Assembly: GCF_002891535.1 (NCBI RefSeq)
Contig: NZ_PDZR01000032.1
Coordinates: forward strand, 1-38,921
Reading direction: 5' to 3'
From: Methylocella silvestris
GTDB taxonomy: Bacteria > Pseudomonadota > Alphaproteobacteria > Rhizobiales > Beijerinckiaceae
Length of the DNA: 38,921 bases
Positions 9,605 to 17,909 of the stretch are shown here, in pieces; the first letter of the stretch is position 1; the number at the start of each line of letters is the position of its first letter. Position numbers and translations under genes: made by a program. Below the pieces are notes generated by a model. The model did not search any database, was not told where the DNA came from, and saw only the letters and a program-made list of their open reading frames with translations.

Positions 9605-10659
9605 CGGGCGGCCCTCCAGATGCGCTCGGGGAGCACGATGCGATAGGCCGCCATGCCGAAAGCGATGCCGGCGAAGATCGCGGCGGCCTCGTTGAGCGAG
9701 GCGGCGAGGTCATATTGCATCGGATTGGCGGGATCGACCGCAAGCAGGAAGGACAGATTATAGCCGACCGCCGTCCCGGCCGTACGCTGATCGGTCATCC
9801 CGACCGCGCCAATAAAGAGGAAGGGAGCGAGGATCGCCGCGAGCAGCCCGAACGAAGAGGGCGCGTTGAGCAACGCATATTTGACGAAGATGCCGAGGAA
9901 CTGTCCCAGGATGACGCCCCAGAGATAGTCCGCCGAGCGACGGTCGGGATCCGGCAATGTGCCAAGGAAAAGCGCGACGACGCCGGCAAAAACCGCAAAA
10001 AGCCCGCCTGAAGGCCAGGCGGTGGCCATCCATATGAACCAGGCGAGGCCCACCGCCACAAAGACGCGTACGGTGTTGCCTGCAACCTGCGCCAGATTCG
10101 GGGCTGGGGCAGGCCTGGCTGCGGTTGCAGGTCGAGGGCCCTGCAGCATCTCGGCGAAGGCGCTCGCAACATAGGCGCAGGCGAGACCAAGTAGAATATC
10201 GGCGGCGCGCGCGACGGAGATGTTGAAGATCGTTAGCGGACTGGCCTCGCTCAGCACCACCACAAGGCCGGTGGTGAGCCCGGATAGAGCAGCGCCATAG
10301 GCGGCGAAGCCAGGAAGGCGGCCGCCCACATAGGCGTTGAACGCGAACCATGCCGCGAGGAAAAGACCCATGGCGATCGCGCTCTGGGAGAAGATCGCGA
10401 CGCCGGCCAGGCCTGCCGCCAGGCCGAGGATGGTGCCGCCTGCCCGCCACATTCCCTTTGTCGCGACGAGACCGCGCGTCGGCAAGGCGAGCGCCATCGC
10501 GGTCCAGGCTGCCCAGCGCGGCGTGTCGAACTGCAGCCACATGCCAAGCCAGAGCGCCGCCAGAGCCGCCGCCGTCGTGCGCAGACCAAAAAGCGCGCCC
10601 GAGGCGCCAAATTGCGCCGCTAATGTCGGCTTTTCAGCGATGTTCGATCCTCTCGTCAA
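9601..10659 (-). CDS. FUSC-family efflux protein (AaeB-like, single module)
   Basis: A 352-residue polytopic inner-membrane protein of the fusaric acid resistance / aromatic acid exporter family. The first half begins LFGLRTTAAALAALWLGMWLQFDTPRWAAWTAM, the characteristic FUSC opening, and a second hydrophobic cluster runs from about residue 200 (FVAVGLAWFIWMATAWPSG) to 345. Classical AaeB proteins are about 650 residues with long cytoplasmic domains; this one is about half that length. The apparent start is TTG at 10659, supported by AGAGGA eight bases upstream; the next in-frame ATG would remove the first helix. It heads the operon with DUF1656 and the AaeA-like adaptor, so the set probably exports aromatic acids or similar weak acids. 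The substrate is an inference from the family. Confidence 0.85.
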   Translation of the reverse strand: MTRGSNIAEKPTLAAQFGASGALFGLRTTAAALAALWLGMWLQFDTPRWAAWTAMALALPTRGLVATKGMWRAGGTILGLAAGLAGVAIFSQSAIAMGLFLAAWFAFNAYVGGRLPGFAAYGAALSGLTTGLVVVLSEASPLTIFNISVARAADILLGLACAYVASAFAEMLQGPRPATAARPAPAPNLAQVAGNTVRVFVAVGLAWFIWMATAWPSGGLFAVFAGVVALFLGTLPDPDRRSADYLWGVILGQFLGIFVKYALLNAPSSFGLLAAILAPFLFIGAVGMTDQRTAGTAVGYNLSFLLAVDPANPMQYDLAASLNEAAAIFAGIAFGMAAYRIVLPERIWRAAR

Positions 10660-11174
10660 GCCGATCCTCTGATAACGGCCCGCACCGCTGGAGCTTTGGC
10701 CAAACTTAGGCGCCGCATTACGAGATGAAAGCGAAGAGCGCTTCGCGTCAATAGTGCGATGCTTGGATCAACTCCTCTTAGGCATGCATTGTCTCGATCT
10801 CGGCATGATTGCCGCAGCGTCGAGGATGGCGTCAGCTTGGCAGGAAGTCTTCGCCAGCGGTTGCCGGGAATAGTCGAGCGGCACTTTCCCCGGGTCGCCT
10901 CCGCATCTCTGGTGCGGAGGATGGAACAAGGCGATGGCGAACTGCTCTGATAGGTCCGTGCGCGCGGAATCGAAGGCCGCGACGTCCACATCGAATACAT
11001 TCCGCATCGACTCCATTTGGCTCGCCAATGGAATCCCGCGGTCATTCATTCGATCCCTGGGGCGTTCAAAGATCCTGTCGCAGGGATTGACGGAGGCAAG
11101 CGGCGTTGCCCCCGATCCGTCTGCGTGTGATCGGCGGCGCGGGCCTTGGCTATGGCTCCGCCGGGGTCAGCCGC
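10660..11174. other. Intergenic region upstream of the FUSC operon
   Basis: About 515 bp. It should carry the promoter of the FUSC operon near 10700-10760. A minus-strand open frame at 10768-11049 (starting MNDRGIPLASQMESMRN) could encode 93 residues, but I recognise no domain and see no convincing ribosome binding site, so it is not called as a gene. No regulator gene for the efflux operon is adjacent. Confidence 0.35.
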
Positions 11175-11540
11175 TCAGTCTGAGAAGTTGCCGGGACCTT
11201 CGGGGTGGGCGGGATCCGCGCCAAGGCCCATACGACCGCGAGTTCCGGATTCATCGAAGGCCTTGCGGTCGCAATCGTCGCGGGAAAAGCAGGGCCGCAG
11301 ATGGGGCGGCGTTTCCGCCCAGCGATTGGCGTCCAGCGGATCGTTGCAGGCCCGAAGATGGCGCCCGCAGGCGACCGCGCCATTCCGTTGCAGGCCGCTA
11401 GCCTGTGTCTCGCCCGAGCAAAGCGCAGCTGCGATCGCCGTGAGCCATGCCGCAAGAAACGCGGATCGCAAGCCGAACGCCCCCCGTTTTGCAGGGGCCG
11501 CGAAAAGCGGCTGCGCGCGCGCGCCTTTGTCTGCGGCCAT
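11175..11540 (-). CDS. Small exported protein with GTRGR-GLG-PEGPGN-SD tail (paralogue A)
   Basis: A predicted 121-residue protein. A basic N-terminus and a hydrophobic segment (about residues 24-42, LRSAFLAAWLTAIAAAL) followed by SGETQASG look like a Sec signal peptide. The mature part has four Cys (ACGRHLRAC, RPCFSRDDC) and ends GTRGRMGLGADPAHPEGPGN plus FSD. The same tail closes the product of the gene at 12023-12343, so the two are paralogues at the C-terminus. The start at 11540 is the first ATG that gives a signal peptide; no strong ribosome binding site is seen, so the start is uncertain. The function is unknown. It is third in a minus-strand row of small exported proteins downstream of the RND-regulator genes. 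Confidence 0.6.
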   Translation of the reverse strand: MAADKGARAQPLFAAPAKRGAFGLRSAFLAAWLTAIAAALCSGETQASGLQRNGAVACGRHLRACNDPLDANRWAETPPHLRPCFSRDDCDRKAFDESGTRGRMGLGADPAHPEGPGNFSD

Positions 11541-11598
11541 GCTCGCAAGCGTGATCCACAACTTTGATGCGCAGTGTTTCCCCGCCATTCTTCGCAAA

Positions 11599-11868
11599 CT
11601 ATGGAAGCTGATTCGCGGGGTTTCTACCCTCGAGCATCGCGCCGAGGCTGCCGCTGGCGCCGCCTTTGATCTCGCCATATTGAACCGTCCAGTCGGGCGC
11701 CGCTGGCGTGGGCGGCCGCCGTGCCGAAAGGGTTTCGCGACCGACGCTATTTCGGCGCCAGCGCGCGCTGTGACTGTGCGTGGTCTGACATGCCGCCGCC
11801 GGCTGGATGCTCGTGCAAAGCGCGGCGCAAAGCAGAGTGGCGCCCGCGCGGTTGAACATCTTCGGCAT
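11599..11868 (-). CDS. Small exported protein, unknown
   Basis: A predicted 89-residue protein with a signal-peptide-like N-terminus (NRAGATLLCAALCTSIQPAAA, residues about 5-26). A short mature domain follows containing THSHSARWRR, DWTVQYGEIKGGASGSLGAM and the C-terminal EGRNPANQLP. The GGASGSLG stretch resembles GGAGASLS in the product of the next upstream gene, a weak hint of common origin. It lies between the two genes with the conserved PEGPGN tail, all on the minus strand, which suggests a small operon. ATGs at 11868 and 11859 are both possible starts; neither has a strong ribosome binding site. I recognise no known family. Confidence 0.45.
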   Translation of the reverse strand: MPKMFNRAGATLLCAALCTSIQPAAACQTTHSHSARWRRNSVGRETLSARRPPTPAAPDWTVQYGEIKGGASGSLGAMLEGRNPANQLP

Positions 11869-12022
11869 GGGAATATTCCGGTCATGCGCCGCGTGCAGCA
11901 ACGCAAGCGTTGTTTAAGGCTTGTGTATGCGGGGGCGCCAGGCGATCTCATCGGAGGGCGAGACCGCCTGGCATGGAGCGCGCGGGGGGCCAACAGCGCG
12001 CGCCCCAAAGACCGAGGTTTCG

Positions 12023-12343
12023 TTAGTCGCTCACATTGCCCGGGCCTTCAGGGTAGAAAGGACTCTCTCCGAGACCTTCTCTTCCCCGTGTTCCCGAATG
12101 GTCATAATTGGCGCGGTCAATCCGTGAGAGGCTGGCTCCCGCCCCACCTGAGTCGACGCCGCTTGAGGCAAGGCCGTACCATTCATTCGGTTTGATCGAT
12201 TGGGCTGTATGGTGGCGCGCCTTCGCCGCGTGATGGCCGTCGGCTTCGGTAGCGCCTGCCGAGCCCGCGACGCCAACGACCAGGGCGATCACGGCCGCGC
12301 ACAAGGCCCCGCCGCGAAGGCGGCGCGCATTGAGACTATGCAT
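12023..12343 (-). CDS. Small exported protein with GTRGR-GLG-PEGPGN-SD tail (paralogue C)
   Basis: A 106-residue predicted periplasmic or secreted protein. The ATG at 12343 is preceded by AAAGGAG at optimal spacing, the best ribosome binding site of the three small genes. A signal peptide (ALCAAVIALVVGVAGSAGA, about residues 13-31) is followed by a His-rich stretch (DGHHAAKARHHTAQ), a Gly/Ser region (GVDSGGAGASLSRID) and the tail GTRGREGLGESPFYPEGPGN plus VSD. The His cluster could bind metal, but that is speculation. The gene leads the row of three small exported proteins, and its AT-rich upstream region (12400-12490) separates it from the OmpR-type regulator gene by 190 bp. The function is unknown. 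Confidence 0.72.
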   Translation of the reverse strand: MHSLNARRLRGGALCAAVIALVVGVAGSAGATEADGHHAAKARHHTAQSIKPNEWYGLASSGVDSGGAGASLSRIDRANYDHSGTRGREGLGESPFYPEGPGNVSD

Positions 12344-12535
12344 GGAATGCTCCTTTAACGACCCGCTCAAGGATATCTTTCCCGCGGTTCTGAATGCTTT
12401 GAATATAGATCTGACAGTCTGCTTTTAAAACAAGTATAGTATAAACGATGATTTAGAATCTGCGCAGCCGGATTAAATACTAATTTAAAATGCCTTCTCT
12501 CCGCTCCGCCGACGCAAAGATTGCGCTTTCCGCGA

Positions 12536-13264
12536 CTACTGACGACATTGCAGCGTGAACCCCGCGCCGCGCACGCTGTGAATGAGCGGCGTCTCGCCAT
12601 CGGCGTCGATTTTGCGGCGCAGCTTTCCGATGTGCACGTCGATGAGATTGGTGTTGGGAAGCGAACGGTAACCCCAGACGTCCTCGAGCAGCATGGCGCG
12701 CGTGAGGACCTGACCGACGTGACGCATCATATATTCAAGCAGCTTGAATTCGGCCGGCAGAAGCGCGATAGCCCGCGCGCCCCGCTGCGCCATGCGTGTA
12801 ATTCGATCGAGTGAGAGCGGCCCGACAACGAGCGCCCTCTCCTGCACGCTCTGGCTCCGGCGCAGCAACGCTTCGACGCGGGCGGCGAGTTCTCCGAGGG
12901 CGAAAGGCTTCGTCATATAATCATCGCCGCCCGCCTTGAGCGCGCGAATGCGCTCGTCGACCGCAGTGAGCCCGCTCACGAAAAGGACAGGCAGATGGGC
13001 GTCGTCTCGCCGCAGCCGTTCGATTATCGAGACGCTATCGACGCCTGCCAACATGCGATCCGCGATAATCAACATCGGGTCCAGCGCGCGCGCCGCCTCA
13101 AACCCGTCCTCGGCTGTGCTGACAGAGACGGCCTCATAACCGTTCGCCCGGAGTTCGTCCTCAATAGCCTTGGCGACAAAGGATTCGTCCTCGACGATCA
13201 GTATGGGCCTTTGCCGGCGCGCCGGATTTTCTGAGGGCGCTTCAGCCTTGATTTCCGTCTCCAT
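12536..13264 (-). CDS. OmpR/PhoB-family response regulator
   Basis: A 242-residue DNA-binding response regulator. The receiver domain starts at about residue 20 (PILIVEDESFVAKAIEDEL). The phospho-acceptor is Asp69 in MLIIADRMLAG, the conserved Thr/Ser is in VLFVSGLT, and the Lys is in DDYMTKPFALGEL. A winged-helix Trans_Reg_C domain fills the C-terminus (LSLDRITRMAQRGARAI, LTRAMLLEDVWGYRSLPNTN, VDVHIGKLRRKID-like region, HSVRGAGFTL). The ATG at 13264 is chosen; a GTG 12 bases upstream is possible. It lies downstream of the RND fusion gene on the same strand (gap about 235 bp). The HAMP/HisKA kinase that reads outward from the other side of the fusion gene is its likely partner. It probably regulates the pump genes. 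Confidence 0.9.
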   Translation of the reverse strand: METEIKAEAPSENPARRQRPILIVEDESFVAKAIEDELRANGYEAVSVSTAEDGFEAARALDPMLIIADRMLAGVDSVSIIERLRRDDAHLPVLFVSGLTAVDERIRALKAGGDDYMTKPFALGELAARVEALLRRSQSVQERALVVGPLSLDRITRMAQRGARAIALLPAEFKLLEYMMRHVGQVLTRAMLLEDVWGYRSLPNTNLIDVHIGKLRRKIDADGETPLIHSVRGAGFTLQCRQ

Positions 13265-13499
13265 GCCTCTTTCCACTTTCTCTCAACTCTCCGCATGAGC
13301 GAGACCCGCGTTGTCGAGATCGGCCTTCTTGCCGCCGCTAAGATTGCCAGCCGTGGTTAGGCGCCCGATTTCACGCATCGCCGCACATTCACTGATCCGT
13401 CACATTGGGCCGATTTGAGGCCCGCTGAAGTAAAAATCGCTTGAGCGAGGCTGTGCGAAGCGCCGCGCCGATGGCTCCTCGAGGCGCCGTCCTTGCCGT

Positions 13500-16400
13500 T
13501 CATAATCTCCCCTCACGCACCAAAGAGTCGGACGGGGCGATCTTCAAGCTGTTCGCGTCAGGCCGCGCGGGAGACGCATCGGCAGTTTCTACAGGGCGAA
13601 CAAGGTCGCCCGCGACGAGCGTCTCCTGCGGACTGTCGATGATCCGGTCGGAAGGGCCAATTCCCGATCTCACCTCGACGTCTTCGCCGAGATTGCGGCC
13701 AAGTTGCACCGGCTTGATCACGACCTTTTCATCTGGTCCGGCGGTGGCGACGCTCATTCCGTGCGGGCCGAAGATGAGCGCCGTCGCCGGCACGCGCAGG
13801 GCGCGGGGATCGCCCGGCAGATGAAAATGAGCCTCGACGAAGGCGCCCGGCCAAAGCTTGCCGTCAGGGTTTGGCGCTTCAAGCTCGACAAGCGCGGTGC
13901 GGGAGCTTTTCGTGATTGCGTCCGAGGTTGAAACGAGGCGCGCCTCGAATGTTTGCTGCCGCCCCGGCAGGTCGAGGGTCGCTTTAAGCCCCGCCTCCAT
14001 GACGCCGATATAGGCCTGCGGCACTTTGACATAGATGCGCATCGCATGGATGTCCGAGACCTTGAACAAGGGCTGGCCGGATTTCTGGCCGGAGTCGACA
14101 AGATCGCCTATCTCGACAGCGCGCGCCGTCACGACGCCGTCGAACGGCGCCTCGAGCTGCTCGAAGGAGGCCAGCGCCTCGAGCCGCGCGACGTTCGCCT
14201 GCGCGGCTTCGACGGCCGCATTCCTGGCGGCGAGCGCGCCCTGCTTTTCGTCGTCCGCCTGCTTCGACACGATGTTGCGGCCAACGAGGCTGCTCCACCT
14301 TTCGGAAGTGACCTTGGCGAGCCTGGCGTCGGCCTCCGCGCTGACGAGGACGGCGCGCGCCTGAACGAGCTGCTGGTCGACCTCTGGCGAATCGATCGTT
14401 GCGAGGACGTCGCCCTTTTTGACGCGGTCACCGATATCCTTCTTCCAGGAGGTTACGTAACCGCTGGCGCGGGCGTAGATCGAACCCGTGTTGAAGGCGG
14501 CGACGTCGCCCGGCAGCGTCAGCTCGGTCTCCTTTGGACCGCGCGTCGGCGTCACAAGGCGCACGCGGGGGACAGCGAGCTCCTCCGTGCGCGCGGCGAT
14601 TTCCTGCTCGCCTTTCGCCCGCACCATCACGCCTGACACAGCGACCGCCACAATGGCGAGCGCAAAGCCAAGGACCAAAATCCGCAAACGTCTCGAGGAC
14701 GGCGGAGCGACGGCAAAAGACGGCATTGGATCTCCTTCAAGAAGGCGGAACGCGTCCGAGGCTGCGCTCGCGACCATTGTGGCCGAGGAAGAGCGAGGGG
14801 CGCGCAAAAGGGCGAAGAGGACAGGCGCGAACACAAGCGTCGCGCAGGTCGCGAGCATCAGTCCGCCTATGACGGCGCGCCCAAGCGGCATGTTCTGGCC
14901 GGGCTCGATCGCCATCGGCGTCATGCCAATGATCATGGCGAGAGCCGTCATCAGAACCGGGCGAAATCGCGCGGCTCCGGCCGCAAGCGCAGCCGCCGCC
15001 GGCTCGACGCCGCGCGCAAGCTCCTCACGGGCGAAGCTGATGACGAGAATGCTGTTGGCGGTGGCGACGCCCATGCACATGATGGCCCCGGTCAGCGCCG
15101 GCGCGGACAGGGGCGTCCGCGTGATGAACAACATCCAGACGATGCCCGCGAGCGCTGCCGGGAGGGAGAGAATGATGACCAGCGAATCGAGCCAGGATTG
15201 GAAGTTGACGACGATCAGCAGGTAGATCAGCAAAATCGAGAAGCCGAGGCCGAACAACAGTTGCCGATAGGCGCTCGTCATCGTGGCTGCCTCGCCGCGG
15301 ATCACGACGGTTGCGCCCTTTGGCGCCTCGGCGCGGGTTTCCGAGACGATCTTTTCGACATCCGCTCTAACGGCGCCGAGATCGCGGCCTTCGGCCGAGG
15401 CGTAAATGTCGATCGTCGGCTGGATATTGTAATGGGTGACGACGCTTGGCGTCGGCTCCGGAGTGATAGTCGCGACGGCGCCGAGGAGTTGCGAGTCGGT
15501 CGGTCCCGAGACAAGCACGTTTTGAAGGCCGGGCAATGTGTCGATCGCATACTGCGGCGTCTGGATCGAAACCGGATAGGAGACGCCGTTCTTGGGGTTA
15601 AGCCAGTAGATGGGCGTGCTCTGACTGCTGCCGGACAGGGTATCCTGCAGGCTGGTCGATGCGTCATGCTCGGTCAGCCCGACGACTCCGGCGAGATCGC
15701 GGTTGAAATCGACCTTAAGCGCCGGCGCCTCGAAGACTTGCTGAACGCGCGCGTCCACCGCGCCGGGCACATGATTGATGCGCGCGAAGAGCTTTTCCGC
15801 ATAGGCCCTGTCGGCTGCGGCGTCGAATCCGGCGATCTGCACGTCGATCGGAGCGGGGGCGCCGAAATTCAGAATCTGCGTCACCATGTCGCCCGGCAGA
15901 AACGCGAAGGACACGCCGGGAAAGGCGTCGCGCAACCGCTGTCGCAAAGCGGTCTGATAGGTCGCAACCATTTCCTCGCCGGGGGCGAGCGTGACCAGTA
16001 TGTCCGCATCGCTCACGCCGATCGTGCCCGAGTTTGCATAGGACAGATTGATGCCGCTGTTCGGCAGGCCGATGTTGTCTACGATGGTCTCAAGCCGGTC
16101 CTTTGGTATCGTTTGGCGGATTTCCTGTTCGACCTCGCTGGCGATGCGCGCGGTTTCCTCGATCCGTGTTCCCGCATGCGCGCGCATATGAATGCGCAGG
16201 ATTCCGGCGTCGACGGCCGGGAAGAACTCCTGGCCGAGAAAAGGAATGAGAAGCAGGGAGACGGCGCAAAAGCACAGGAAGCCGGCGACGAACGCCTTGC
16301 GATTGACGAGCGCCCAGCTTAGCAGCGCGGCGTAGCGCGATTGCACGGCCTCGAAAACATGCTCGAACCGGGCGTGGGCGCGCGCGAACCGCGATTGCGG

Positions 16401-17909
16401 CGCTCCGTCTCCATGCGCGGACGCCGCATGGCTCAGCAGCGCGCGCGCCATCGTCGGCGTCAGCGTGTAGGTGAGGACATAGGAGGCGACCATCGCCGAG
16501 ACGACGGCGAGCGCGAGCGGCCGGAACAGATAGCCGGCGACGCCGCCAAGCGAGAGCAGCGGGACGAAAGCGATGCAGATGCAAAGCAGGGACACCGTAG
16601 CGGGCGGCATGATCTCCCGCGCGCCCTCGACGATGGCCGTCTCGATGTCATCGCCACGATGAAGATGCCGGTTGATGTTTTCGATGGTGACCGTCGCGTC
16701 GTCGACGAGAATGCCGACGGCGAGGGCGAGACCGCCGAGAGTCATCACGTTGATCGTCTGGCCTGTCAGCGACAGGAAGACGAGGGAGCTCAAGATCGCG
16801 AGAGGGATCGAGATGGTGATGATCAGCGTCGACCGCCAGCTGCCGAGAAAGACGAGGATCATGAGGCCGGTGAGGCTCGCCGCGATAACGCCCTCCCTCA
16901 CGACATTCGTCACGGAGGATTTGACGAAGGCGGACTGGTCGTTGACGAGCTTGAGCCGGACGCCTGGAGGAAGCGAGGCTTCAATTGCGGGAAGCGCCTT
17001 CTTGACCCCGTCGATGATGTCGAGGGTGGATGCCGACCCGTTCTTGACGACCGAGATGAGCACGCCCTTCGCGCCGTCCATCTGCACGATATTGGTCTGC
17101 GGCGGCGAGCCGTCGTGAACGAAGGCGACGTCGCGCATGAAGACGACGGCGCCATTTACCACCTTGATCGGAATGTCGTTGAATTCCCGGAGCCGCTTCG
17201 GCGAATCGTTGAGGTCGATCGTATATTCGTAGCGGCCGATCTTCTGGGTTCCAACCGGCGTGATGATGTTTTGCCGCACCAGCGCGTCGACGATGTCCTG
17301 GGCCGAAAGATTATGCGCGCGCAGCGCCTTCTGATCGAGGTCGATCTGCGCCTGCCGCGCCGCGCCGCCATAGGGCGAGGGCATTTGTGCGCCGGGAATG
17401 CTCGCAAGCTGTGGGCGGATGAAATTGGCCGCCAGATCATTCAGCCGCGCCTCCGGCAGGGAATCGCTCGACAACGCGAGCTGAATGATCGGCACGCTCG
17501 AGGCGTTGTAGACGAGGATCTGCGGCGGGTTGATGCCCGCCGGAAGCTGCTTCAGGATCGTCTGCGAAATGGCCGTGACCTGCGCCTGCGCCGCGCTGAC
17601 GTCGACCGTCGGCTGGAAGTAGATTTTCACCAGCCCGTAGGTGACGAAGGATTGCGACTCGATATGCTCGATGTCGTTGACCGTCGTCGACACCGCCCGC
17701 TCATAGCTCGAGATGATGCGGCCGGCCATGTCGTCGGGCGGCAGACCGTTATAGGTCCAGATGACACTGACGACCGGGATGCCGATATTCGGAAAAATAT
17801 CCGTCGGGGTCTTCAATATGGCGAGCGCCCCGTATATCGCGATCAAGATCGCCATCACCACGAACGTCAAAAGACGCGACAGCGCCAGCCTTACAATTCC
17901 GATCATCAT
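13500..17909 (-). CDS. RND efflux permease fused in frame to its periplasmic adaptor
   Basis: One uninterrupted frame of 1469 codons. Residues 1 to about 1040 form a complete 12-helix RND permease (VRLALSRLLTFVVMAILIAIYG first helix region; TM4 pair in AVGILVDDATVTIENI; last helices near PLGRAVIGGLMLATCATLVF). Residues about 1062-1469 form a complete membrane-fusion protein: its own anchor (LRILVLGFALAIVAVAVSGV), lipoyl halves (ARASGYVTSWKKDIGDRVKK; FEQLEAPFDGVVTARAVEIG), a helical hairpin and the C-terminal barrel (SGIGPSDRIIDSPQETLVAG). Normally these are two genes with the adaptor first; here the order is reversed and no stop separates them. AAGGAG five bases before Met1062 could also start a free adaptor. 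The TM10 lysine of HAE1 pumps is replaced (GVATANSILVISFA), which may be typical of this subfamily. An OmpR-type regulator and a divergent kinase flank the gene. Confidence 0.9.
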   Translation of the reverse strand: MMIGIVRLALSRLLTFVVMAILIAIYGALAILKTPTDIFPNIGIPVVSVIWTYNGLPPDDMAGRIISSYERAVSTTVNDIEHIESQSFVTYGLVKIYFQPTVDVSAAQAQVTAISQTILKQLPAGINPPQILVYNASSVPIIQLALSSDSLPEARLNDLAANFIRPQLASIPGAQMPSPYGGAARQAQIDLDQKALRAHNLSAQDIVDALVRQNIITPVGTQKIGRYEYTIDLNDSPKRLREFNDIPIKVVNGAVVFMRDVAFVHDGSPPQTNIVQMDGAKGVLISVVKNGSASTLDIIDGVKKALPAIEASLPPGVRLKLVNDQSAFVKSSVTNVVREGVIAASLTGLMILVFLGSWRSTLIITISIPLAILSSLVFLSLTGQTINVMTLGGLALAVGILVDDATVTIENINRHLHRGDDIETAIVEGAREIMPPATVSLLCICIAFVPLLSLGGVAGYLFRPLALAVVSAMVASYVLTYTLTPTMARALLSHAASAHGDGAPQSRFARAHARFEHVFEAVQSRYAALLSWALVNRKAFVAGFLCFCAVSLLLIPFLGQEFFPAVDAGILRIHMRAHAGTRIEETARIASEVEQEIRQTIPKDRLETIVDNIGLPNSGINLSYANSGTIGVSDADILVTLAPGEEMVATYQTALRQRLRDAFPGVSFAFLPGDMVTQILNFGAPAPIDVQIAGFDAAADRAYAEKLFARINHVPGAVDARVQQVFEAPALKVDFNRDLAGVVGLTEHDASTSLQDTLSGSSQSTPIYWLNPKNGVSYPVSIQTPQYAIDTLPGLQNVLVSGPTDSQLLGAVATITPEPTPSVVTHYNIQPTIDIYASAEGRDLGAVRADVEKIVSETRAEAPKGATVVIRGEAATMTSAYRQLLFGLGFSILLIYLLIVVNFQSWLDSLVIILSLPAALAGIVWMLFITRTPLSAPALTGAIMCMGVATANSILVISFAREELARGVEPAAAALAAGAARFRPVLMTALAMIIGMTPMAIEPGQNMPLGRAVIGGLMLATCATLVFAPVLFALLRAPRSSSATMVASAASDAFRLLEGDPMPSFAVAPPSSRRLRILVLGFALAIVAVAVSGVMVRAKGEQEIAARTEELAVPRVRLVTPTRGPKETELTLPGDVAAFNTGSIYARASGYVTSWKKDIGDRVKKGDVLATIDSPEVDQQLVQARAVLVSAEADARLAKVTSERWSSLVGRNIVSKQADDEKQGALAARNAAVEAAQANVARLEALASFEQLEAPFDGVVTARAVEIGDLVDSGQKSGQPLFKVSDIHAMRIYVKVPQAYIGVMEAGLKATLDLPGRQQTFEARLVSTSDAITKSSRTALVELEAPNPDGKLWPGAFVEAHFHLPGDPRALRVPATALIFGPHGMSVATAGPDEKVVIKPVQLGRNLGEDVEVRSGIGPSDRIIDSPQETLVAGDLVRPVETADASPARPDANSLKIAPSDSLVREGRL
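14724..14737 (-). promoter_or_regulatory. Internal ribosome binding site and ATG at the permease-adaptor junction
   Basis: On the minus strand the fusion frame contains AAGGAG (14737-14732), five bases, then ATG (14726-14724), in frame at codon 1062. The Met begins MPSFAVAPPSSRRLRIL, exactly where a free-standing adaptor would begin, just before its membrane anchor. This is a near-ideal initiation site inside a coding region. It suggests either a former gene boundary that lost its stop codon, or present-day production of both a fusion and a free adaptor. Confidence 0.6.
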
